NCBI RefSeq assembly: GCF_021028995.1
Contig: NZ_JAJJZG010000006.1
Location: forward strand, 1 to 64,000
From: Halobacterium sp. KA-4
GTDB lineage: Archaea; Halobacteriota; Halobacteria; Halobacteriales; Halobacteriaceae
DNA: 64,000 nucleotides
Direction of reading: 5' to 3'
Shown one piece after another: positions 23,352-33,514 of the stretch. Each line of letters begins with the position of its first letter. Position 1 is the stretch's first letter. The position numbers and the translations under genes were made by a program. The notes under the pieces are model-generated. The model did no database searches. It was not told the DNA's origin and worked only from the letters and a program-made list of their open reading frames with translations.

Positions 23352-25238
23352 TTAGTCACCTGCCGCAGGTTCGAGGGTAGTTTGGGCGGTCGGTTCCCCG
23401 CCGCCGTCCTGTTCGAGCTCGACCGCTTCGACGATTTCGGCGGGCTCGAACGGGTTGCCGTTGTACTTCAGGAGGCTGGAGAGCTTGCCGTCGACGTTCC
23501 CGAGCTCCTTCTGGATGAGCCCGCGGAACTGCTTCGTCGAGGACATCTCCACGACGATGGCTTCGTCGACGCTCTCGATGAACTCCCGCACCTCGTCGAC
23601 CGGGAACGGCGAGAGGTCGCTGACGCCCAGCGCCTTCACGCTGTTCCCGTCGTCGTTCATGCGTGCGACGGCTTCCTCGACGGTGCCCTGCTGGCTGCCC
23701 CAGACGATGAGCCCGAAGTCCGCGTCCTCGTCGCCGTAGACGACCTGCTGGTCGCGCTCGTCGAGGTCGTCGCCGATGGCGTCGAGCTTCTGGAGCCGGC
23801 GTTCGACCTGCGCGACGCGGTTGTCGGGGTCTTCGGCGATGTGGCCGGTCGGCCAGTGCTCGTTGCCGGACGCGAGGTAGCGGCCGCCAGACTGTCCCGG
23901 GATGGAGCGCGGGCTGACGCCGTCCTCGACGCCGTCCGTCCGGAACCGCTCGAACTTCCCGGTGTCGTCGTGGGGTGCCTCCGCGATTTCGTCCTCGGTG
24001 AGCGTGCTCCCGAGGTCCGGCTTCGGGTCGCGGTCGAAGAACGACGCGTCCACGTTCCGGTACTCGCCGGAGAGCTTCTGGTCGTAGACCACGATGGCCG
24101 GAATCTGGTACTCGTAGGCGATTTCGAACGCCGTCCGCGTCTGCTCGTAGCACTCCTTGGGGTCGCTGGGCCCGAAGGCGACGCGGTGGCTGTCACCCTG
24201 ACTCGTGTACAGGATGTGTTCGAGGTCGGCCTGCTCGGGCTTCGTCGGCATCCCCGTGGAAGGACCCGCGCGCATCGCTTCGAGCAGGACCAGCGGCGTC
24301 TCGGTCATCTCCGCGAGACCGAGCGGCTCGCTCATCAGCGCGAAACCACCACCGGACGACCCGGACATCGACTTCACGCCGGAGTGGCTCGCGCCGACCG
24401 CCATCGCCGCTGCCGCGATTTCGTCCTCGACCTGCTCGGAGATGCCGCCCATGTCCGGCAGGAGGTTCGTCATGATGGTGAACACGTCCGTCCACGGCGT
24501 CATCGGGTACCCGGCGATGAACCGACAGCCGGCGTCGATGGCCGCGTACGCGATGCCGTGGCTACCGGAGACGAGGACCTGCTCCTCGTCGTGTTCGCCG
24601 GTGGGCACTGTCAGGTCGTGGGACTGCTCCATCTCGTTGACCTGCTCGTAGGCGTCGTGGAGGACTTCGAGATTCTGTTCGAGAATCTCGCCGCCCATCG
24701 CGTCCGACATCAGGTCCTCGATGTGGTCGAGGTCCATGTCGACGAGTGCGGCCGTCGCACCCACGCCAGCAGTGTTGCGCATGACTTCGCGGCCGTGCTC
24801 TTTGGCGAGCGACCGGAGGTCGAGCGGATAGACGTGCCAGTTGTTCTCCTCGGCGCGCTCCTCGAAATTCGGGACGTCCTCTACGTCGAGGAGGCCCTCG
24901 TCGTAGACGATGACCCCGCCTTCGCGGAGGTCGTCGAGGTTCTCGGAGAGCGGCTTCACTTCCTCGTCGCCGTAAACGGCGTGCTCGCTGGGGTTGCGTG
25001 CGAACGAGTCCCCGAGCGCGAGCAGGAAGTTGTAACCGTCGCCGCGCGACGTTACGTTCTCGTCCCGCGCACGAATCTCCACGTACGTGTGGCCGCCGCG
25101 GATGCGGGACGGGTAGTGTCGGTGCGTGAAGACGTCGAGGCCTGAACGCATCAACGCCTTCGCAAAGTTCTGACTCGTGGAGTCGATTCCGTCGCCGGAA
25201 CCCCCTGCCACTCGCCAGATGAGTTCGTCATCAGTCAT
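23352..25238 (-). CDS. porA: 2-oxoacid (pyruvate):ferredoxin oxidoreductase alpha subunit (gamma-alpha fusion)
   Basis: A 628-residue fusion. Residues 1 to about 190 are the gamma domain (WRVAGGSGDGIDSTSQNFAK, RIRGGHTYVEIRA), followed by the alpha domain (GYPMTPWTDVFTIMT, SGSSGGGFALMSEPLG, EAMRAGPSTGMPTK). This is the haloarchaeal two-subunit form of the enzyme. The complex is cytoplasmic and passes electrons to ferredoxin. The ATG at 25238 gives MTDDELIWRVAGG, the family start. A TATA-like element on the minus strand lies at 25294-25301. Confidence 0.87.
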   Translation of the reverse strand: MTDDELIWRVAGGSGDGIDSTSQNFAKALMRSGLDVFTHRHYPSRIRGGHTYVEIRARDENVTSRGDGYNFLLALGDSFARNPSEHAVYGDEEVKPLSENLDDLREGGVIVYDEGLLDVEDVPNFEERAEENNWHVYPLDLRSLAKEHGREVMRNTAGVGATAALVDMDLDHIEDLMSDAMGGEILEQNLEVLHDAYEQVNEMEQSHDLTVPTGEHDEEQVLVSGSHGIAYAAIDAGCRFIAGYPMTPWTDVFTIMTNLLPDMGGISEQVEDEIAAAAMAVGASHSGVKSMSGSSGGGFALMSEPLGLAEMTETPLVLLEAMRAGPSTGMPTKPEQADLEHILYTSQGDSHRVAFGPSDPKECYEQTRTAFEIAYEYQIPAIVVYDQKLSGEYRNVDASFFDRDPKPDLGSTLTEDEIAEAPHDDTGKFERFRTDGVEDGVSPRSIPGQSGGRYLASGNEHWPTGHIAEDPDNRVAQVERRLQKLDAIGDDLDERDQQVVYGDEDADFGLIVWGSQQGTVEEAVARMNDDGNSVKALGVSDLSPFPVDEVREFIESVDEAIVVEMSSTKQFRGLIQKELGNVDGKLSSLLKYNGNPFEPAEIVEAVELEQDGGGEPTAQTTLEPAAGD

Positions 25239-25661
25239 AGTGTAACCCTCTGGCCCGTGCTCGGACCGTTAGTAGGGTGTTGGTCGGACCCACACTAAAT
25301 CGTTTGCTATCCATTAACAATAGAAGATGATTAAGGAATACTGTACAGGACCCGAAACCCCCGGCGAACCTGCCGGAACGTCGGCGAGCCCCGTAATTAT
25401 ACTACTTGAAATTCAACCGTAGGATCATACATAATAGTTAGTAGATTTAATTTTGTATATCGTGAAAGAAGCGGGAACGCGTGGAATGGCTAATTCGTGC
25501 CAGCCTCTGGTGCGATCGTAGAGAGCGACTACAACAACGAGACGGCACACCAGTACGGAGAAGGGTACGTCGCCGACAAGGCGCTCCCGCCGCCGGAACG
25601 ACGCGCGGGCGCAGTACTCATCGTCTTAACTAATCGGGGGAGTCCGCTGGCTACGGTCGAG
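25239..25661. other. 423-bp gene-free stretch with an AT-rich island
   Basis: Between porA and the small gene at 25662 no convincing gene is seen. The first 70 bp hold the porA promoter. Positions about 25390-25465 are strikingly AT-rich for this genome (several TATA-like and TTAATTTT runs). After it, from 25497, a plus-strand frame reads like a protein for some 45 codons (VESDYNNETAHQYGEGYVAD) but then continues antisense to the mrp gene. It may be a relic of inserted DNA. Confidence 0.5.
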
Positions 25662-25877
25662 TTAGCGCTCGATTCCGCCCTGTTCCGAGATCTGCAGAAT
25701 GTTCCGCATGTTGAGGTAGACGTGTTGGGCGTCGACGTCCTCGTCTTCGTCGTAGATGTCGCTGACGCGATGGACGATAGCGGCGATGCGTTCGGCCTCT
25801 TCGGAGCCTTCCTCGCGGAGGTCGTCCGCGACGTCGCGGAGTACGTCGCGTTTCTCGGCGTCGTCGTAGTCAGACAT
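25662..25877 (-). CDS. small acidic conserved protein after mrp
   Basis: A 71-residue helical, acidic protein (MSDYDDAEKRDVLRDVADDL; VYLNMRNILQISEQGG). It follows the Mrp gene by 12 bp on the same strand and is probably co-transcribed. No function is recognised. Linkage suggests a role near Fe-S cluster assembly, which is weak inference. Confidence 0.65.
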   Translation of the reverse strand: MSDYDDAEKRDVLRDVADDLREEGSEEAERIAAIVHRVSDIYDEDEDVDAQHVYLNMRNILQISEQGGIER

Positions 25878-25889
25878 CGTCCTGAGTTG

Positions 25890-26933
25890 TCAGTGCTGGG
25901 CGGGTCGGCTGGCGTTGCGGCGGTGGACGAGCCCAACCATGTCGGCGGTTTCGGCGACGAAGCCGCGGAACGCTTCGCCGGTCTGGTTGTCTTCGTCGAG
26001 GACGACCGGCTCCCCCGTGTCGCCGCCCTGGCGGACGCTGGGGTCGAGAGGGATGGAGCCGAGGAACGGGAGTTCGTTCTCGTCGGCGAAGTCGTGGCCG
26101 CCACCGCTGCCGAAGATGTCGTGGGTACCGCCACAGTCCGGACAGACGAACCCGCTCATGTTCTCGGCGATGCCGAGGACGGTGGTGTCGTGGCGACCGA
26201 ACATGCGCAGTCCCTTGCGGGCGTCGTCAACGGCGACATCCTGCGGTGTGGTGACGACGACGGCACCGGTGAGGGGGACCGTTTGGAGCATCGTGAGTTG
26301 GGTGTCGCCGGTGCCCGGCGGGAGGTCGACGACGAGGTAGTCGAGGTTGCCCCATTCGACGTCCTCGACGAGTTGCGTGAGGACCTTGTGAACCATGGGA
26401 CCGCGCCAGATGACGGGGTCGTCGTCGCCGACCATGAACGCCATGCTCATGAGTTTCATGCCGTGGCGCTCGGGCGGGACGATGGTGTCGCTCTCCGTGG
26501 CGCGCGGGTGGTCGTCGGCGTCGACCATTCGGGGGACGTTGGGGCCATAGATGTCGGCGTCGAAGAGGCCGACGCGGGCGCCGCGGTCGGAGAGACCGGC
26601 AGCGAGGTTGACGGCGACCGTGGACTTGCCGACACCGCCTTTCCCGGAGGCGACCGCGATGACGTTCTTGACGCCGGGGAGGACGTCGCCGCTGTTGCGG
26701 TCGGGGATGGCGGCGGTGAGGTCGGGTTCGAGGCCGGCGTCGGAGAGCACTTCGCGGACGCGGCCGGCGATGTCCGTCTCGGTCGGCGAGTAGGGCGCAC
26801 CGAGCGCGAGCGAGAGGGTGACTTTGTCGCCGTCGACGTCAAGGTCGTTGACGAGACCGAGGGAGACGATGTCGTCGTCGAGAGAGGGGTCCTCGACGTC
26901 ACGGAGGAGGTCCAGCACGTCGTCTTCGTTCAT
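25890..26933 (-). CDS. mrp: Mrp/NBP35-type Fe-S cluster carrier ATPase with MIP18 domain
   Basis: A 347-residue protein. Residues 1-85 are an MIP18/DUF59 domain ([20 protein letters not shown]). Next comes a deviant Walker [11 protein letters not shown], the switch [20 protein letters not shown], and CPDCGG, the CxxC that holds the bridging cluster. The protein carries and hands over 4Fe-4S clusters. The ATG at 26933 has a TATA-like CCTTATCG (minus strand, 26957-26964) about 28 bp upstream, so it is leaderless. Confidence 0.92.
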   Translation of the reverse strand: MNEDDVLDLLRDVEDPSLDDDIVSLGLVNDLDVDGDKVTLSLALGAPYSPTETDIAGRVREVLSDAGLEPDLTAAIPDRNSGDVLPGVKNVIAVASGKGGVGKSTVAVNLAAGLSDRGARVGLFDADIYGPNVPRMVDADDHPRATESDTIVPPERHGMKLMSMAFMVGDDDPVIWRGPMVHKVLTQLVEDVEWGNLDYLVVDLPPGTGDTQLTMLQTVPLTGAVVVTTPQDVAVDDARKGLRMFGRHDTTVLGIAENMSGFVCPDCGGTHDIFGSGGGHDFADENELPFLGSIPLDPSVRQGGDTGEPVVLDEDNQTGEAFRGFVAETADMVGLVHRRNASRPAQH

Positions 26934-27052
26934 GCCCGCGAGTAGGAGACGGTGCGCCGATAAGGGTTGTGTCGAACGAACGTGCGGCCGCGACCGCACA
27001 CCACGCCCCGAGCGTAACCACTCGAGGTTACGAAATCGCCGCTTGCACCCAC

Positions 27053-27061
27053 GAGTTTAAG
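27053..27061 (+). promoter_or_regulatory. TATA box of the radical SAM gene
   Basis: GAGTTTAAG lies about 28 bp before the ATG at 27086 and decides this start against several in-frame upstream codons. The transcript would be leaderless. Confidence 0.6.
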
Positions 27062-27085
27062 CGTCTGTACGTGCCACGTTCTGGC

Positions 27086-28075
27086 ATGCTCTCGGACTCG
27101 TTCGGGCGCGAGGTCTCCGGCGTCCGGGTCTCCCTCACGGACCGCTGTAACTTCGACTGTGTCTACTGTCACAACGAGGGACTGGGGGACACGCGCGGCC
27201 CGATGGACGCACGGGACCACGAAATGAGCGCCGACGACGTCGTCCGCTTCCTCGAAGTCGTCGAGGAGTTCGGCGTCGAGAAGGTGAAGCTCACGGGCGG
27301 TGAGCCGATGCTGCGCGACGACTTGGAGGAAATCATCGAGCGTACGCCGGACTCGATAGAGGTGTCGATGACGACCAACGGCACGTTCCTGCCCGGGCGC
27401 GCGGAGGACCTCGTGGACGCTGGCCTCGAACGCGTGAACGTCTCGCAGGATGCCCTCGATGCCGAGGACTTCCAGGCGCTCACGAAGAGCGGGGCCTACG
27501 AGAAAGTACTGGAGGGCGTGCGGGCTGCCGTGGACGCGGGCCTCGACCCTGTGAAACTGAATATGGTCGTGTTCCGGAAGACGGCAGGCTATGTGCCGGA
27601 GATGGTCGACCACGTCGCGGAGAACGACGCGCTCCAGCTCCAGCTCATCGAGTACATGCCCGAAATCGCGGGCCACCCGGAGTGGGCCGTCGATATCGAC
27701 GACGTCCACGGCTGGCTCGAAGAGCGCGCAGACCGCGTCGAACACCGCGAGATGCACGACCGACGGCGGTACTACGTAAACGGTGGGATGGTTGAAATCG
27801 TCGACCCCGTCGGCAACGAGGAGTTCTGCGCGAACTGTCACCGCGTGCGCGTGACACACGAAGGCTACCTAAAGGGGTGCCTGAACCGTAACGACGACCT
27901 GCGGTCGATGGGCGAGATGTCGAAGGCCGAGATTCGGGAGGCGTTCCGTGAGACCGTCGAGAACCGGGTGCCGTACTACGGCGAGTACATGGTCGAGAAC
28001 GGCGACGGCGGCTGGGAGGTCAACGACGACTACGTCGAGGTGTACGCCGACGGCGGCACCGAGTCGGCGGACTGA
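27086..28075 (+). CDS. moaA: GTP 3',8-cyclase MoaA (molybdenum cofactor biosynthesis, radical SAM)
   Basis: A 329-residue radical SAM enzyme. The N-terminal cluster motif CNFDCVYC binds SAM. The C-terminal cluster CANCHR with a third Cys in LKGCLN is the MoaA-specific GTP-binding site. [11 protein letters not shown] is the GGEP motif. It makes the first intermediate of molybdopterin from GTP, the cofactor later used as tungstopterin by enzymes such as the aldehyde oxidoreductase at 14440. It is divergent from mrp. Confidence 0.9.
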   Translation: MLSDSFGREVSGVRVSLTDRCNFDCVYCHNEGLGDTRGPMDARDHEMSADDVVRFLEVVEEFGVEKVKLTGGEPMLRDDLEEIIERTPDSIEVSMTTNGTFLPGRAEDLVDAGLERVNVSQDALDAEDFQALTKSGAYEKVLEGVRAAVDAGLDPVKLNMVVFRKTAGYVPEMVDHVAENDALQLQLIEYMPEIAGHPEWAVDIDDVHGWLEERADRVEHREMHDRRRYYVNGGMVEIVDPVGNEEFCANCHRVRVTHEGYLKGCLNRNDDLRSMGEMSKAEIREAFRETVENRVPYYGEYMVENGDGGWEVNDDYVEVYADGGTESAD

Positions 28076-28146
28076 CCGCAAACTGCTGATTTCCGGCGCG
28101 CGGGGTGGGACTTCGTGTCGTCCGCGACCCACGCCCTTTCGTGATG

Positions 28147-28154
28147 TTTAAGTA
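28147..28154 (+). promoter_or_regulatory. TATA box upstream of tRNA-Ser and the rps13 operon
   Basis: TTTAAGTA is a strong haloarchaeal TATA box. Transcription would start near 28176-28180, giving a precursor that carries the tRNA (28238) and possibly reads into rps13. Confidence 0.55.
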
Positions 28155-28237
28155 CGGGCCGCGATTTCTCAAGAACGCAGTCACTGTAGGGGCGTCGGGT
28201 CCCGAGTCCGAGAGGGCGAAGATACACCCGAAAGCGT

Positions 28238-28320
28238 GTCGTGGTAGCCTAGCCTGGTCAAGGCGCAGGGTTGCTAACTCTGTGGCGCAAGCCTCCGGGG
28301 TTCAAATCCCCGCCACGACG
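28238..28320 (+). tRNA. tRNA-Ser (GCT)
   Basis: The acceptor stem GTCGTGG/CCACGAC closes with discriminator G at 28320. The D-arm carries AGCCTGGTCAAGG, the anticodon loop TTGCTAA has GCT at 28273-28275, and a long variable arm and GGTTCAAATCC complete it. The long variable arm agrees with a serine tRNA. CCA is not encoded. It reads AGC/AGT codons. Confidence 0.96.
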
Positions 28321-28342
28321 CCTTTCCACAACACATCAAAAC

Positions 28343-28852
28343 ATGAGTTCGGAAGAACAAGACGCGGACGAGGACATTCAGTACTTCGTCCGCATCGGGC
28401 AGACAGACCTCGACGGTACCAAGTCCGTCGAGCGTGCGCTCGCGGAACTCGACGGAGTCGGCCGACGAGTCTCGCGAGTCGTCGCGGAGAATGCGGACGT
28501 CGACCGCACCGCGACGATTGGTCGCCTCGAAGACGATGTCATCGACGACATCAAGGCGGCCGTCAACGAGTTCGCAGACCACGCTCCGGAGTGGCTCGCG
28601 AACCGTCGGAACGACTTTTACTCCGGCGAGACCCAGCACGTCACCGGCAACGACGTCAACCTGACGCGCGACCAGGACATCAATCGGATGCAGATGATTC
28701 GGTCCTACAAGGGCATCCGACACGAGCGCGGACAGAAGGTCCGCGGTCAGCGCACCAAGTCCACCGGTCGTACGGAAGGTACCATCGGCGTCAACGTCGA
28801 GGCTATCAAGGAAGAACAGGCAGCAGAAGAAGCAGCGGGTGAGGAAGAATAA
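28343..28852 (+). CDS. rps13: 30S ribosomal protein S13
   Basis: A 169-residue S13 (uS13) of the small subunit head, with [19 protein letters not shown] at the start and the RNA-binding [20 protein letters not shown] near the end, plus an acidic haloarchaeal tail. It opens the S13-S4-S11-RpoD block; its stop overlaps the S4 start (TAATG). Confidence 0.97.
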   Translation: MSSEEQDADEDIQYFVRIGQTDLDGTKSVERALAELDGVGRRVSRVVAENADVDRTATIGRLEDDVIDDIKAAVNEFADHAPEWLANRRNDFYSGETQHVTGNDVNLTRDQDINRMQMIRSYKGIRHERGQKVRGQRTKSTGRTEGTIGVNVEAIKEEQAAEEAAGEEE

Positions 28853-29364
28853 TGGCGCTCCCAGGTGAGAACACCAAGTTCTACGAGACGCCGAATCACC
28901 CGTATCAGGGCGAACGCATCTCCGAGGAGAGCGACCTCGTCTCCCGGTACGGCCTGAAGAACAAAGAGGAACTCTGGCGTGCGCAGTCCGAACTGCGCAA
29001 CTTCCGCCGCGAGGCGCGCCGCCTGCTCGGCCGTACGGAGGCCACCAGCGGCGAGGAGTTCGTCTCGCGCCTGCAGCGCATCGGCGTGCTCTCCAACCAG
29101 GAGGGTCTCGACGACGTCCTGTCGCTCGACGTGACGGACGTCCTCGAACGCCGCCTGCAGACGGTCGTCTACCGCGAGGGCCTCGCGAACACTGTCGGTC
29201 AGGCCCGACAGTTCATCTCCCACGGCCACATCACGGTCGACGGGAGTCGCGTCACGGAGCCCTCCTACAAGGTCGACGTCTCCGAGGAGGACGCCATCGC
29301 GTTCGACGAACGAAGCGATCTCACAGACGAACTGCACCCGGCTCGCGCCGGTGCACAGGAGTAA
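28852..29364 (+). CDS. rps4: 30S ribosomal protein S4
   Basis: A 170-residue S4 (uS4), an early-assembling 16S rRNA-binding protein. The S4 RNA-binding domain is at about residues 103-165 ([20 protein letters not shown], then [13 protein letters not shown]). It lies between rps13 (1-bp overlap) and rps11 (6-bp gap), so it is translated from the same message. Confidence 0.97.
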   Translation: MALPGENTKFYETPNHPYQGERISEESDLVSRYGLKNKEELWRAQSELRNFRREARRLLGRTEATSGEEFVSRLQRIGVLSNQEGLDDVLSLDVTDVLERRLQTVVYREGLANTVGQARQFISHGHITVDGSRVTEPSYKVDVSEEDAIAFDERSDLTDELHPARAGAQE

Positions 29365-29370
29365 CACAAT

Positions 29371-29754
29371 ATGGCTGACGACACCAAATGGGGCATCGCG
29401 CACATTCACGCCTCGTTCAACAACACCATCATGACGGTCACCGACGAGACGGGCGCCGAGACGCTCGCAAAGTCGAGTGGCGGTACCGTGGTGAAGCAGA
29501 ACCGTGACGAGGCGTCGCCGTACGCCGCGATGCAGATGGCCGAACAGCTCGCCGAAGACGTCTTAGACCAGGGCATCGACAAGGTGCACGTTCGCGTGCG
29601 CGGCCCCGGTGGCAACCTCCAGCGCAGCCCGGGTCCGGGCGCGCAGGCTGCCATCCGAGCGCTCGCTCGCGCCGGTCTCGAAATCGGCCGCATCGAGGAC
29701 GTGACGCCCGTCCCCCACGACGGGACGCGTCCGCCGAAGAACAGCGGGTACTAA
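29371..29754 (+). CDS. rps11: 30S ribosomal protein S11
   Basis: A 127-residue S11 (uS11) of the small-subunit platform, starting [20 protein letters not shown] and ending [15 protein letters not shown], both invariant in archaea. It is followed 3 nt later by rpoD, the usual archaeal order. Confidence 0.97.
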   Translation: MADDTKWGIAHIHASFNNTIMTVTDETGAETLAKSSGGTVVKQNRDEASPYAAMQMAEQLAEDVLDQGIDKVHVRVRGPGGNLQRSPGPGAQAAIRALARAGLEIGRIEDVTPVPHDGTRPPKNSGY

Positions 29755-29757
29755 GCA

Positions 29758-30501
29758 ATGAGCACGGACTTCGACGTCGAATTCATCGACCGCGACGACC
29801 GGGAAGCCCGGTTCGTCGTTCGCAACATCACGCCGGCGTTCGCGAACGGCATTCGGCGAGCGATTATCGCCGACGTTCCGACGCTGTCCATCGACACCGT
29901 CCGGTTCGTCGAGAACTCCAGCGTGATGTTCGACGAACAGCTCGCGCTGCGTCTCGGCCTCGTCCCGTTGACGACGCCCGAGGACTTCGCCGAGGGTGAC
30001 ACCGTCACGCTCGCGCTCGACGTCGAGGGCCCGGGGACGGCGTACTCCGGGGACCTGGTCTGTCAGGACCCCGAAGTGGAGGCCGCCGACGAGAACATCC
30101 CCATCATCGAGCTCAAAGACGACCAGCGCCTCGAACTCGAAGCCGACGCGGAACTCGGCTACGGCCGCGACCACGCCAAACACCAAGGCGGCGTCGCAGT
30201 CGGTTACCGACACCTCCAGCGCGTGAACGTCGTCGGCGACGCCGACGAATACGCTGACGAGGAACCCCGGATGCTCCGGGGCGTCATCGAGGAGGACGGC
30301 GAGCTCGTGCCGACGGACGACTTCGACAACGACCTCACGAACCGGTACCCCGGTAAGGAGCTCGAAGTCGAGGACGTCCCCGGCGCGTTCGTCTTCCACG
30401 TCGAATCCGACGGCTCGATGCCCGTGACAGAGCTAGTTCTCCGAGCAGTCGACTCCCTGGTCGACCGCGCGGACGAACTCGAACAGGCAGTCCAACTATA
30501 A
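29758..30501 (+). CDS. rpoD: DNA-directed RNA polymerase subunit D (Rpo3)
   Basis: A 247-residue subunit (alpha/Rpb3 homologue) that pairs with subunit L to start RNA polymerase assembly. [20 protein letters not shown] and [16 protein letters not shown] are the dimerisation-domain blocks. The Fe-S-type cysteine set of some archaeal D subunits is absent, leaving only the single Cys in [12 protein letters not shown], as in other haloarchaea. It is an archaeal polymerase subunit, not a sigma factor. Confidence 0.96.
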   Translation: MSTDFDVEFIDRDDREARFVVRNITPAFANGIRRAIIADVPTLSIDTVRFVENSSVMFDEQLALRLGLVPLTTPEDFAEGDTVTLALDVEGPGTAYSGDLVCQDPEVEAADENIPIIELKDDQRLELEADAELGYGRDHAKHQGGVAVGYRHLQRVNVVGDADEYADEEPRMLRGVIEEDGELVPTDDFDNDLTNRYPGKELEVEDVPGAFVFHVESDGSMPVTELVLRAVDSLVDRADELEQAVQL

Positions 30502-30626
30502 CATGATTGCTCCGACCCACACTACCGCGCCGACGTCCACTCCTGCCCCGGGAGCCTCGGGCCCGGCAATCGAAATCGGTAAGAAGGGTCGGGAGCTACG
30601 GAGAAGCGAAGCGCCACCGCGGCCGT

Positions 30627-30711
30627 GCAGGGATAGCCAAGTTAGGTCAAAGGCGCAGCGTTCAGGGCGCTGTCCTGTAGGGGTTCGCAGGTTCAAATCC
30701 TGCTCCCTGCA
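30627..30711 (+). tRNA. tRNA-Leu (CAG)
   Basis: Acceptor GCAGGGA pairs with TCCCTGC, with discriminator A at 30711. The anticodon stem-loop GCGTTCAGGGCGC has CAG at 30663-30665. A long variable arm (GTCCTGTAGGGGTTCGC) and GGTTCAAATCC follow, all expected of leucine tRNA. It sits between rpoD and rpl18e. Confidence 0.96.
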
Positions 30712-30744
30712 CTCGACTTCTCACAACTTTCCAGGAGTACGAGC

Positions 30745-31098
30745 ATGAGTAAGACAAGTCCGAGACTCAGCAGTCTCATCGCCGAACTGAAGTCCGTCGC
30801 CCGAGATTCGGGCACGGACGTCTGGCACGACGTCGCTGGCCGGCTGGAGAAGCCGCGCCGCACGCACGCCGAGGTGAACCTGAGTCGTATCGAACGTTAC
30901 GCGAACGAGGACGAGACCGTCGTCGTCCCCGGCAAGGTGCTGGGGTCCGGCGCGCTTCGAAAGTCCGTCACCGTCGCTGCCGTGGATTTCTCCGGCAGCG
31001 CGAAGACGAAAATCGAGCACGCCGACGGCGAGGCCGTCCATCTGGAACAGGCAGTCGAACAGAACCCCGAAGGATCCGACGTGCGGGTGATTCGATGA
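30745..31098 (+). CDS. rpl18e: 50S ribosomal protein L18e
   Basis: A 117-residue L18e (eL18), archaeal/eukaryotic type, with [20 protein letters not shown] and [20 protein letters not shown]. Its stop overlaps the L13 start by 4 bp, and it begins 34 bp after the tRNA gene. Confidence 0.96.
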   Translation: MSKTSPRLSSLIAELKSVARDSGTDVWHDVAGRLEKPRRTHAEVNLSRIERYANEDETVVVPGKVLGSGALRKSVTVAAVDFSGSAKTKIEHADGEAVHLEQAVEQNPEGSDVRVIR

Positions 31099-31532
31099 GT
31101 CTCGCAGAATTCGACGCCGACGTGGTCGTCGACGCGCGAGACTGCATCATGGGTCGCGTGGCGAGCAACGTCGCCGAACGCGCCCTCGACGGCGAGACGA
31201 TCGCCGTCGTCAACGCCGAGCAGGCAGTCATCACCGGCACCAAGGAGGACATCTTCGAGACGTACAACAAACGCGCGGAGCTGGGCTCCGACAGCGGTCC
31301 GTACTACCCGAAACGCCCGGACGGCGTCTTCAAGCGCGCCATCCGTGGCATGCTGCCGTACAAGCAGCAGGACGGCCGTGAGGCGTTCGAGAACGTCCGC
31401 GTGTACGTCGGTAACCCGTTCGACGAGGACAGCGAAGTCATCGAGGGAACGTCGCTAGACCGACTCTCGACGATTCGCTTCGTCACCGTCGGCGAGGTCT
31501 CCAAGGAACTAGGTGCTAACGTCACATGGTAA
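31095..31532 (+). CDS. rpl13: 50S ribosomal protein L13
   Basis: A 145-residue L13 (uL13) with [20 protein letters not shown] at the N-terminus and [20 protein letters not shown] in the middle. It overlaps rpl18e by 4 bp and rps9 by 7 bp, so the three are translated together. Confidence 0.96.
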   Translation: MSLAEFDADVVVDARDCIMGRVASNVAERALDGETIAVVNAEQAVITGTKEDIFETYNKRAELGSDSGPYYPKRPDGVFKRAIRGMLPYKQQDGREAFENVRVYVGNPFDEDSEVIEGTSLDRLSTIRFVTVGEVSKELGANVTW

Positions 31533-31924
31533 CCAACACGTCCGGTAAGAAGAAGACGGCCGTCGCTCGCGCGACCGTGAGCGACGGCGAGGGTCGTGTC
31601 CGAATCAACTCCACGCCCGTCGAACTCGTCGACCCGGAGATGTCGCGCCTGAAGATGCTGGAGCCGTTCCGCATCGCAGGCAAAGACCTCCGAGACGACG
31701 TCGACGTCGACATCGACGTCTCGGGTGGCGGCTTCGCGGGCCAGGCTGACGCCGTCCGCACCGCCATCGCACGCGGGCTGGTCGAGCATTACAGCGACGC
31801 AGAGCTCCGGGACGCGTACCGTGAGTTCGACCGCAGTCTGCTGGTCAACGACGTCCGGCAGTCCGAGTCCAAGAAGTGGGGCGGCCCGGGCGCTCGTGCC
31901 CGCTACCAGAAGTCCTACCGCTGA
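31526..31924 (+). CDS. rps9: 30S ribosomal protein S9
   Basis: A 132-residue S9 (uS9) with [20 protein letters not shown] at the N-terminus. The basic C-terminal tail ([11 protein letters not shown]) reaches the P-site tRNA. It starts inside the last codons of rpl13 and is followed 12 bp later by rpoN. Confidence 0.97.
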   Translation: MVTNTSGKKKTAVARATVSDGEGRVRINSTPVELVDPEMSRLKMLEPFRIAGKDLRDDVDVDIDVSGGGFAGQADAVRTAIARGLVEHYSDAELRDAYREFDRSLLVNDVRQSESKKWGGPGARARYQKSYR

Positions 31925-31936
31925 GGTGACCAAATC

Positions 31937-32137
31937 ATGATGGTACCAGTCCGGTGTTTCACGTGCGGTAACGTCGTCGGTGAGTACTGGGAAGAGTTCA
32001 AGGCACGCGCCGAGACCCACGACGGCGACGAGGACCCAGCGGACGTGCTGGACGACCTCGGCGTGGACCGGCACTGCTGTCGACGCATGATGGTCTCCCA
32101 CCAGGACCTCGTGGACGTCGTCTCGCCCTACCAGTAA
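31937..32137 (+). CDS. rpoN: DNA-directed RNA polymerase subunit N (Rpo10)
   Basis: A 66-residue zinc-bundle subunit with CFTCGN and HCCRRM as the four zinc cysteines. It helps join the D-L platform to the large subunits. Two ATG codons in tandem (31937, 31940) are possible starts. The stop overlaps the rpoK start (TAATG). Confidence 0.97.
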   Translation: MMVPVRCFTCGNVVGEYWEEFKARAETHDGDEDPADVLDDLGVDRHCCRRMMVSHQDLVDVVSPYQ

Positions 32138-32316
32138 TGAGCGACACACAACACTTCAATCGGTACGAGAAGGCCCGCATCATCGGTGCGCGAGCGCTGC
32201 AGGTGTCGTACGGGGCGCCCGTGCTGGTCGATACCGACCAGACCGAGCCCATCCTCATCGCGGCCGAGGAGTACGACGCGGACGCGCTCCCGTTCACTGT
32301 CCGGAGGGACAACTGA
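32137..32316 (+). CDS. rpoK: DNA-directed RNA polymerase subunit K (Rpo6)
   Basis: A 59-residue omega/Rpb6 homologue ([20 protein letters not shown], ending FTVRRDN) that clamps the large subunit's C-terminus. It is short but complete for the archaeal family. It lies between rpoN (1-bp overlap) and eno (one base after the stop). Confidence 0.95.
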   Translation: MSDTQHFNRYEKARIIGARALQVSYGAPVLVDTDQTEPILIAAEEYDADALPFTVRRDN

Positions 32317-32317
32317 G

Positions 32318-33514
32318 ATGACGCGCATCGAGTCCGTCCGATTCCGGCCGATTCTGGACTCCCGCGGCAACAAGACCGTGGAAGCCGAGGTCGTGACCGC
32401 GGACGGCGGGTTCGGCCGTGCGGCAGCGCCATCCGGCGCGAGCACGGGCGAGCACGAAGCCGTCGAACTCCCCGTCGAGGAGGCGATTGCGGCAGCGCGC
32501 GAACACGTCGCACCGCGCCTCGAAGGCCGAGAGTTCGCCGGCGACCAGCGCGGCGTCGACGCCGCACTGCACGCCGGCGACGGCACGGAGGACTTCTCCG
32601 ACGTCGGGGCGAACAGCGCGGTCGCCGTCAGTATGGCGGCCGCGAAGGCCGCCGCGGACGTGCTCGGTGTGCAGCTGTACCAGCATCTCGGCGGCGCCTT
32701 CCGCGGTCGGAACTTCCCCGTGCCGCTCGGGAACGTCGTCGGTGGCGGCGAACACGCCGCCGACGCGACTGCGATTCAGGAGTTCCTCGCGGCCCCCGTC
32801 GGCGCACCGAGCGTCCGGCAGGCCGTGTTCGCGAACGCCGCCGTCCACGAGCGCGTGGGCGAACTCCTCGAAGAGCGCGGCGAGGCCGCCGCGAAAGGCG
32901 ACGAGGGTGCGTGGGCGCCGTCCATCGACGACGCCACCGCCTTCGAGGTCGTCGACGAGGCCACCAGCGACGTCGCCGAAGAGTTCGGCTTCGACGTCCA
33001 GTTCGGTCTCGACATGGCAGCCGCCGAGCGCTACGAGGACGACGAGTACGTCTACGGCGACGAGGTTCGCTCCACGGAGGAGCAAATCGAGTACGTCGTC
33101 GGCCTCGTCGAGGAGTACGACCTCGCGTACGTCGAGGATCCCCTTGACGAGAACGACTTCGCGGCATTCTCGGCGCTGACCGAGCGCGTCGGCGACGACA
33201 CGCTCGTTTGCGGGGACGACCTGTTCGTGACGAACGTCGAGCGACTCCGCGACGGCATCGAGATCGGCGCGGCCAACAGCATCCTCGTGAAGCCCAATCA
33301 GATCGGGACGCTCTCCGATGCGTTCGACGCCATCGAGCTGGCGTCCCGGAATGGCTACGAGGCCGTGGTCTCCCACCGCAGCGGCGAGACCGAGGACACG
33401 ACCATCGCACACCTCGCCGTGGCGACCGACGCCCCGTTCATCAAGACGGGGACGGTCGGCGGCGAGCGAACTGCCAAGCTGAACGAACTCATCCGCATCG
33501 CGGACGAAGCATGA
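32318..33514 (+). CDS. eno: enolase (phosphopyruvate hydratase)
   Basis: A 398-residue glycolytic enzyme that interconverts 2-phosphoglycerate and phosphoenolpyruvate. [11 protein letters not shown] and [12 protein letters not shown] are the N-terminal loops. [24 protein letters not shown] and CGDDLFVTN hold the Mg ligands, and [11 protein letters not shown] the catalytic Lys. It lies within the ribosomal operon, as in other Halobacteria, and its stop overlaps the rps2 start. Confidence 0.96.
   Translation: MTRIESVRFRPILDSRGNKTVEAEVVTADGGFGRAAAPSGASTGEHEAVELPVEEAIAAAREHVAPRLEGREFAGDQRGVDAALHAGDGTEDFSDVGANSAVAVSMAAAKAAADVLGVQLYQHLGGAFRGRNFPVPLGNVVGGGEHAADATAIQEFLAAPVGAPSVRQAVFANAAVHERVGELLEERGEAAAKGDEGAWAPSIDDATAFEVVDEATSDVAEEFGFDVQFGLDMAAAERYEDDEYVYGDEVRSTEEQIEYVVGLVEEYDLAYVEDPLDENDFAAFSALTERVGDDTLVCGDDLFVTNVERLRDGIEIGAANSILVKPNQIGTLSDAFDAIELASRNGYEAVVSHRSGETEDTTIAHLAVATDAPFIKTGTVGGERTAKLNELIRIADEA

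Noticed and set aside
22335-25145. 936-codon open frame on the plus strand
   Set aside because: It is antisense to porB and porA, which carry clear family motifs. Long antisense frames are expected in DNA of this GC content.
25497-26945. 482-codon plus-strand frame
   Set aside because: Beyond its first 45 or so codons it is antisense to the small acidic gene and mrp. Only the first part is noted as a possible relic.
30503-30748. 81-codon frame across the tRNA-Leu (CAG) gene
   Set aside because: It runs through a perfect tRNA and has no supporting start signal.
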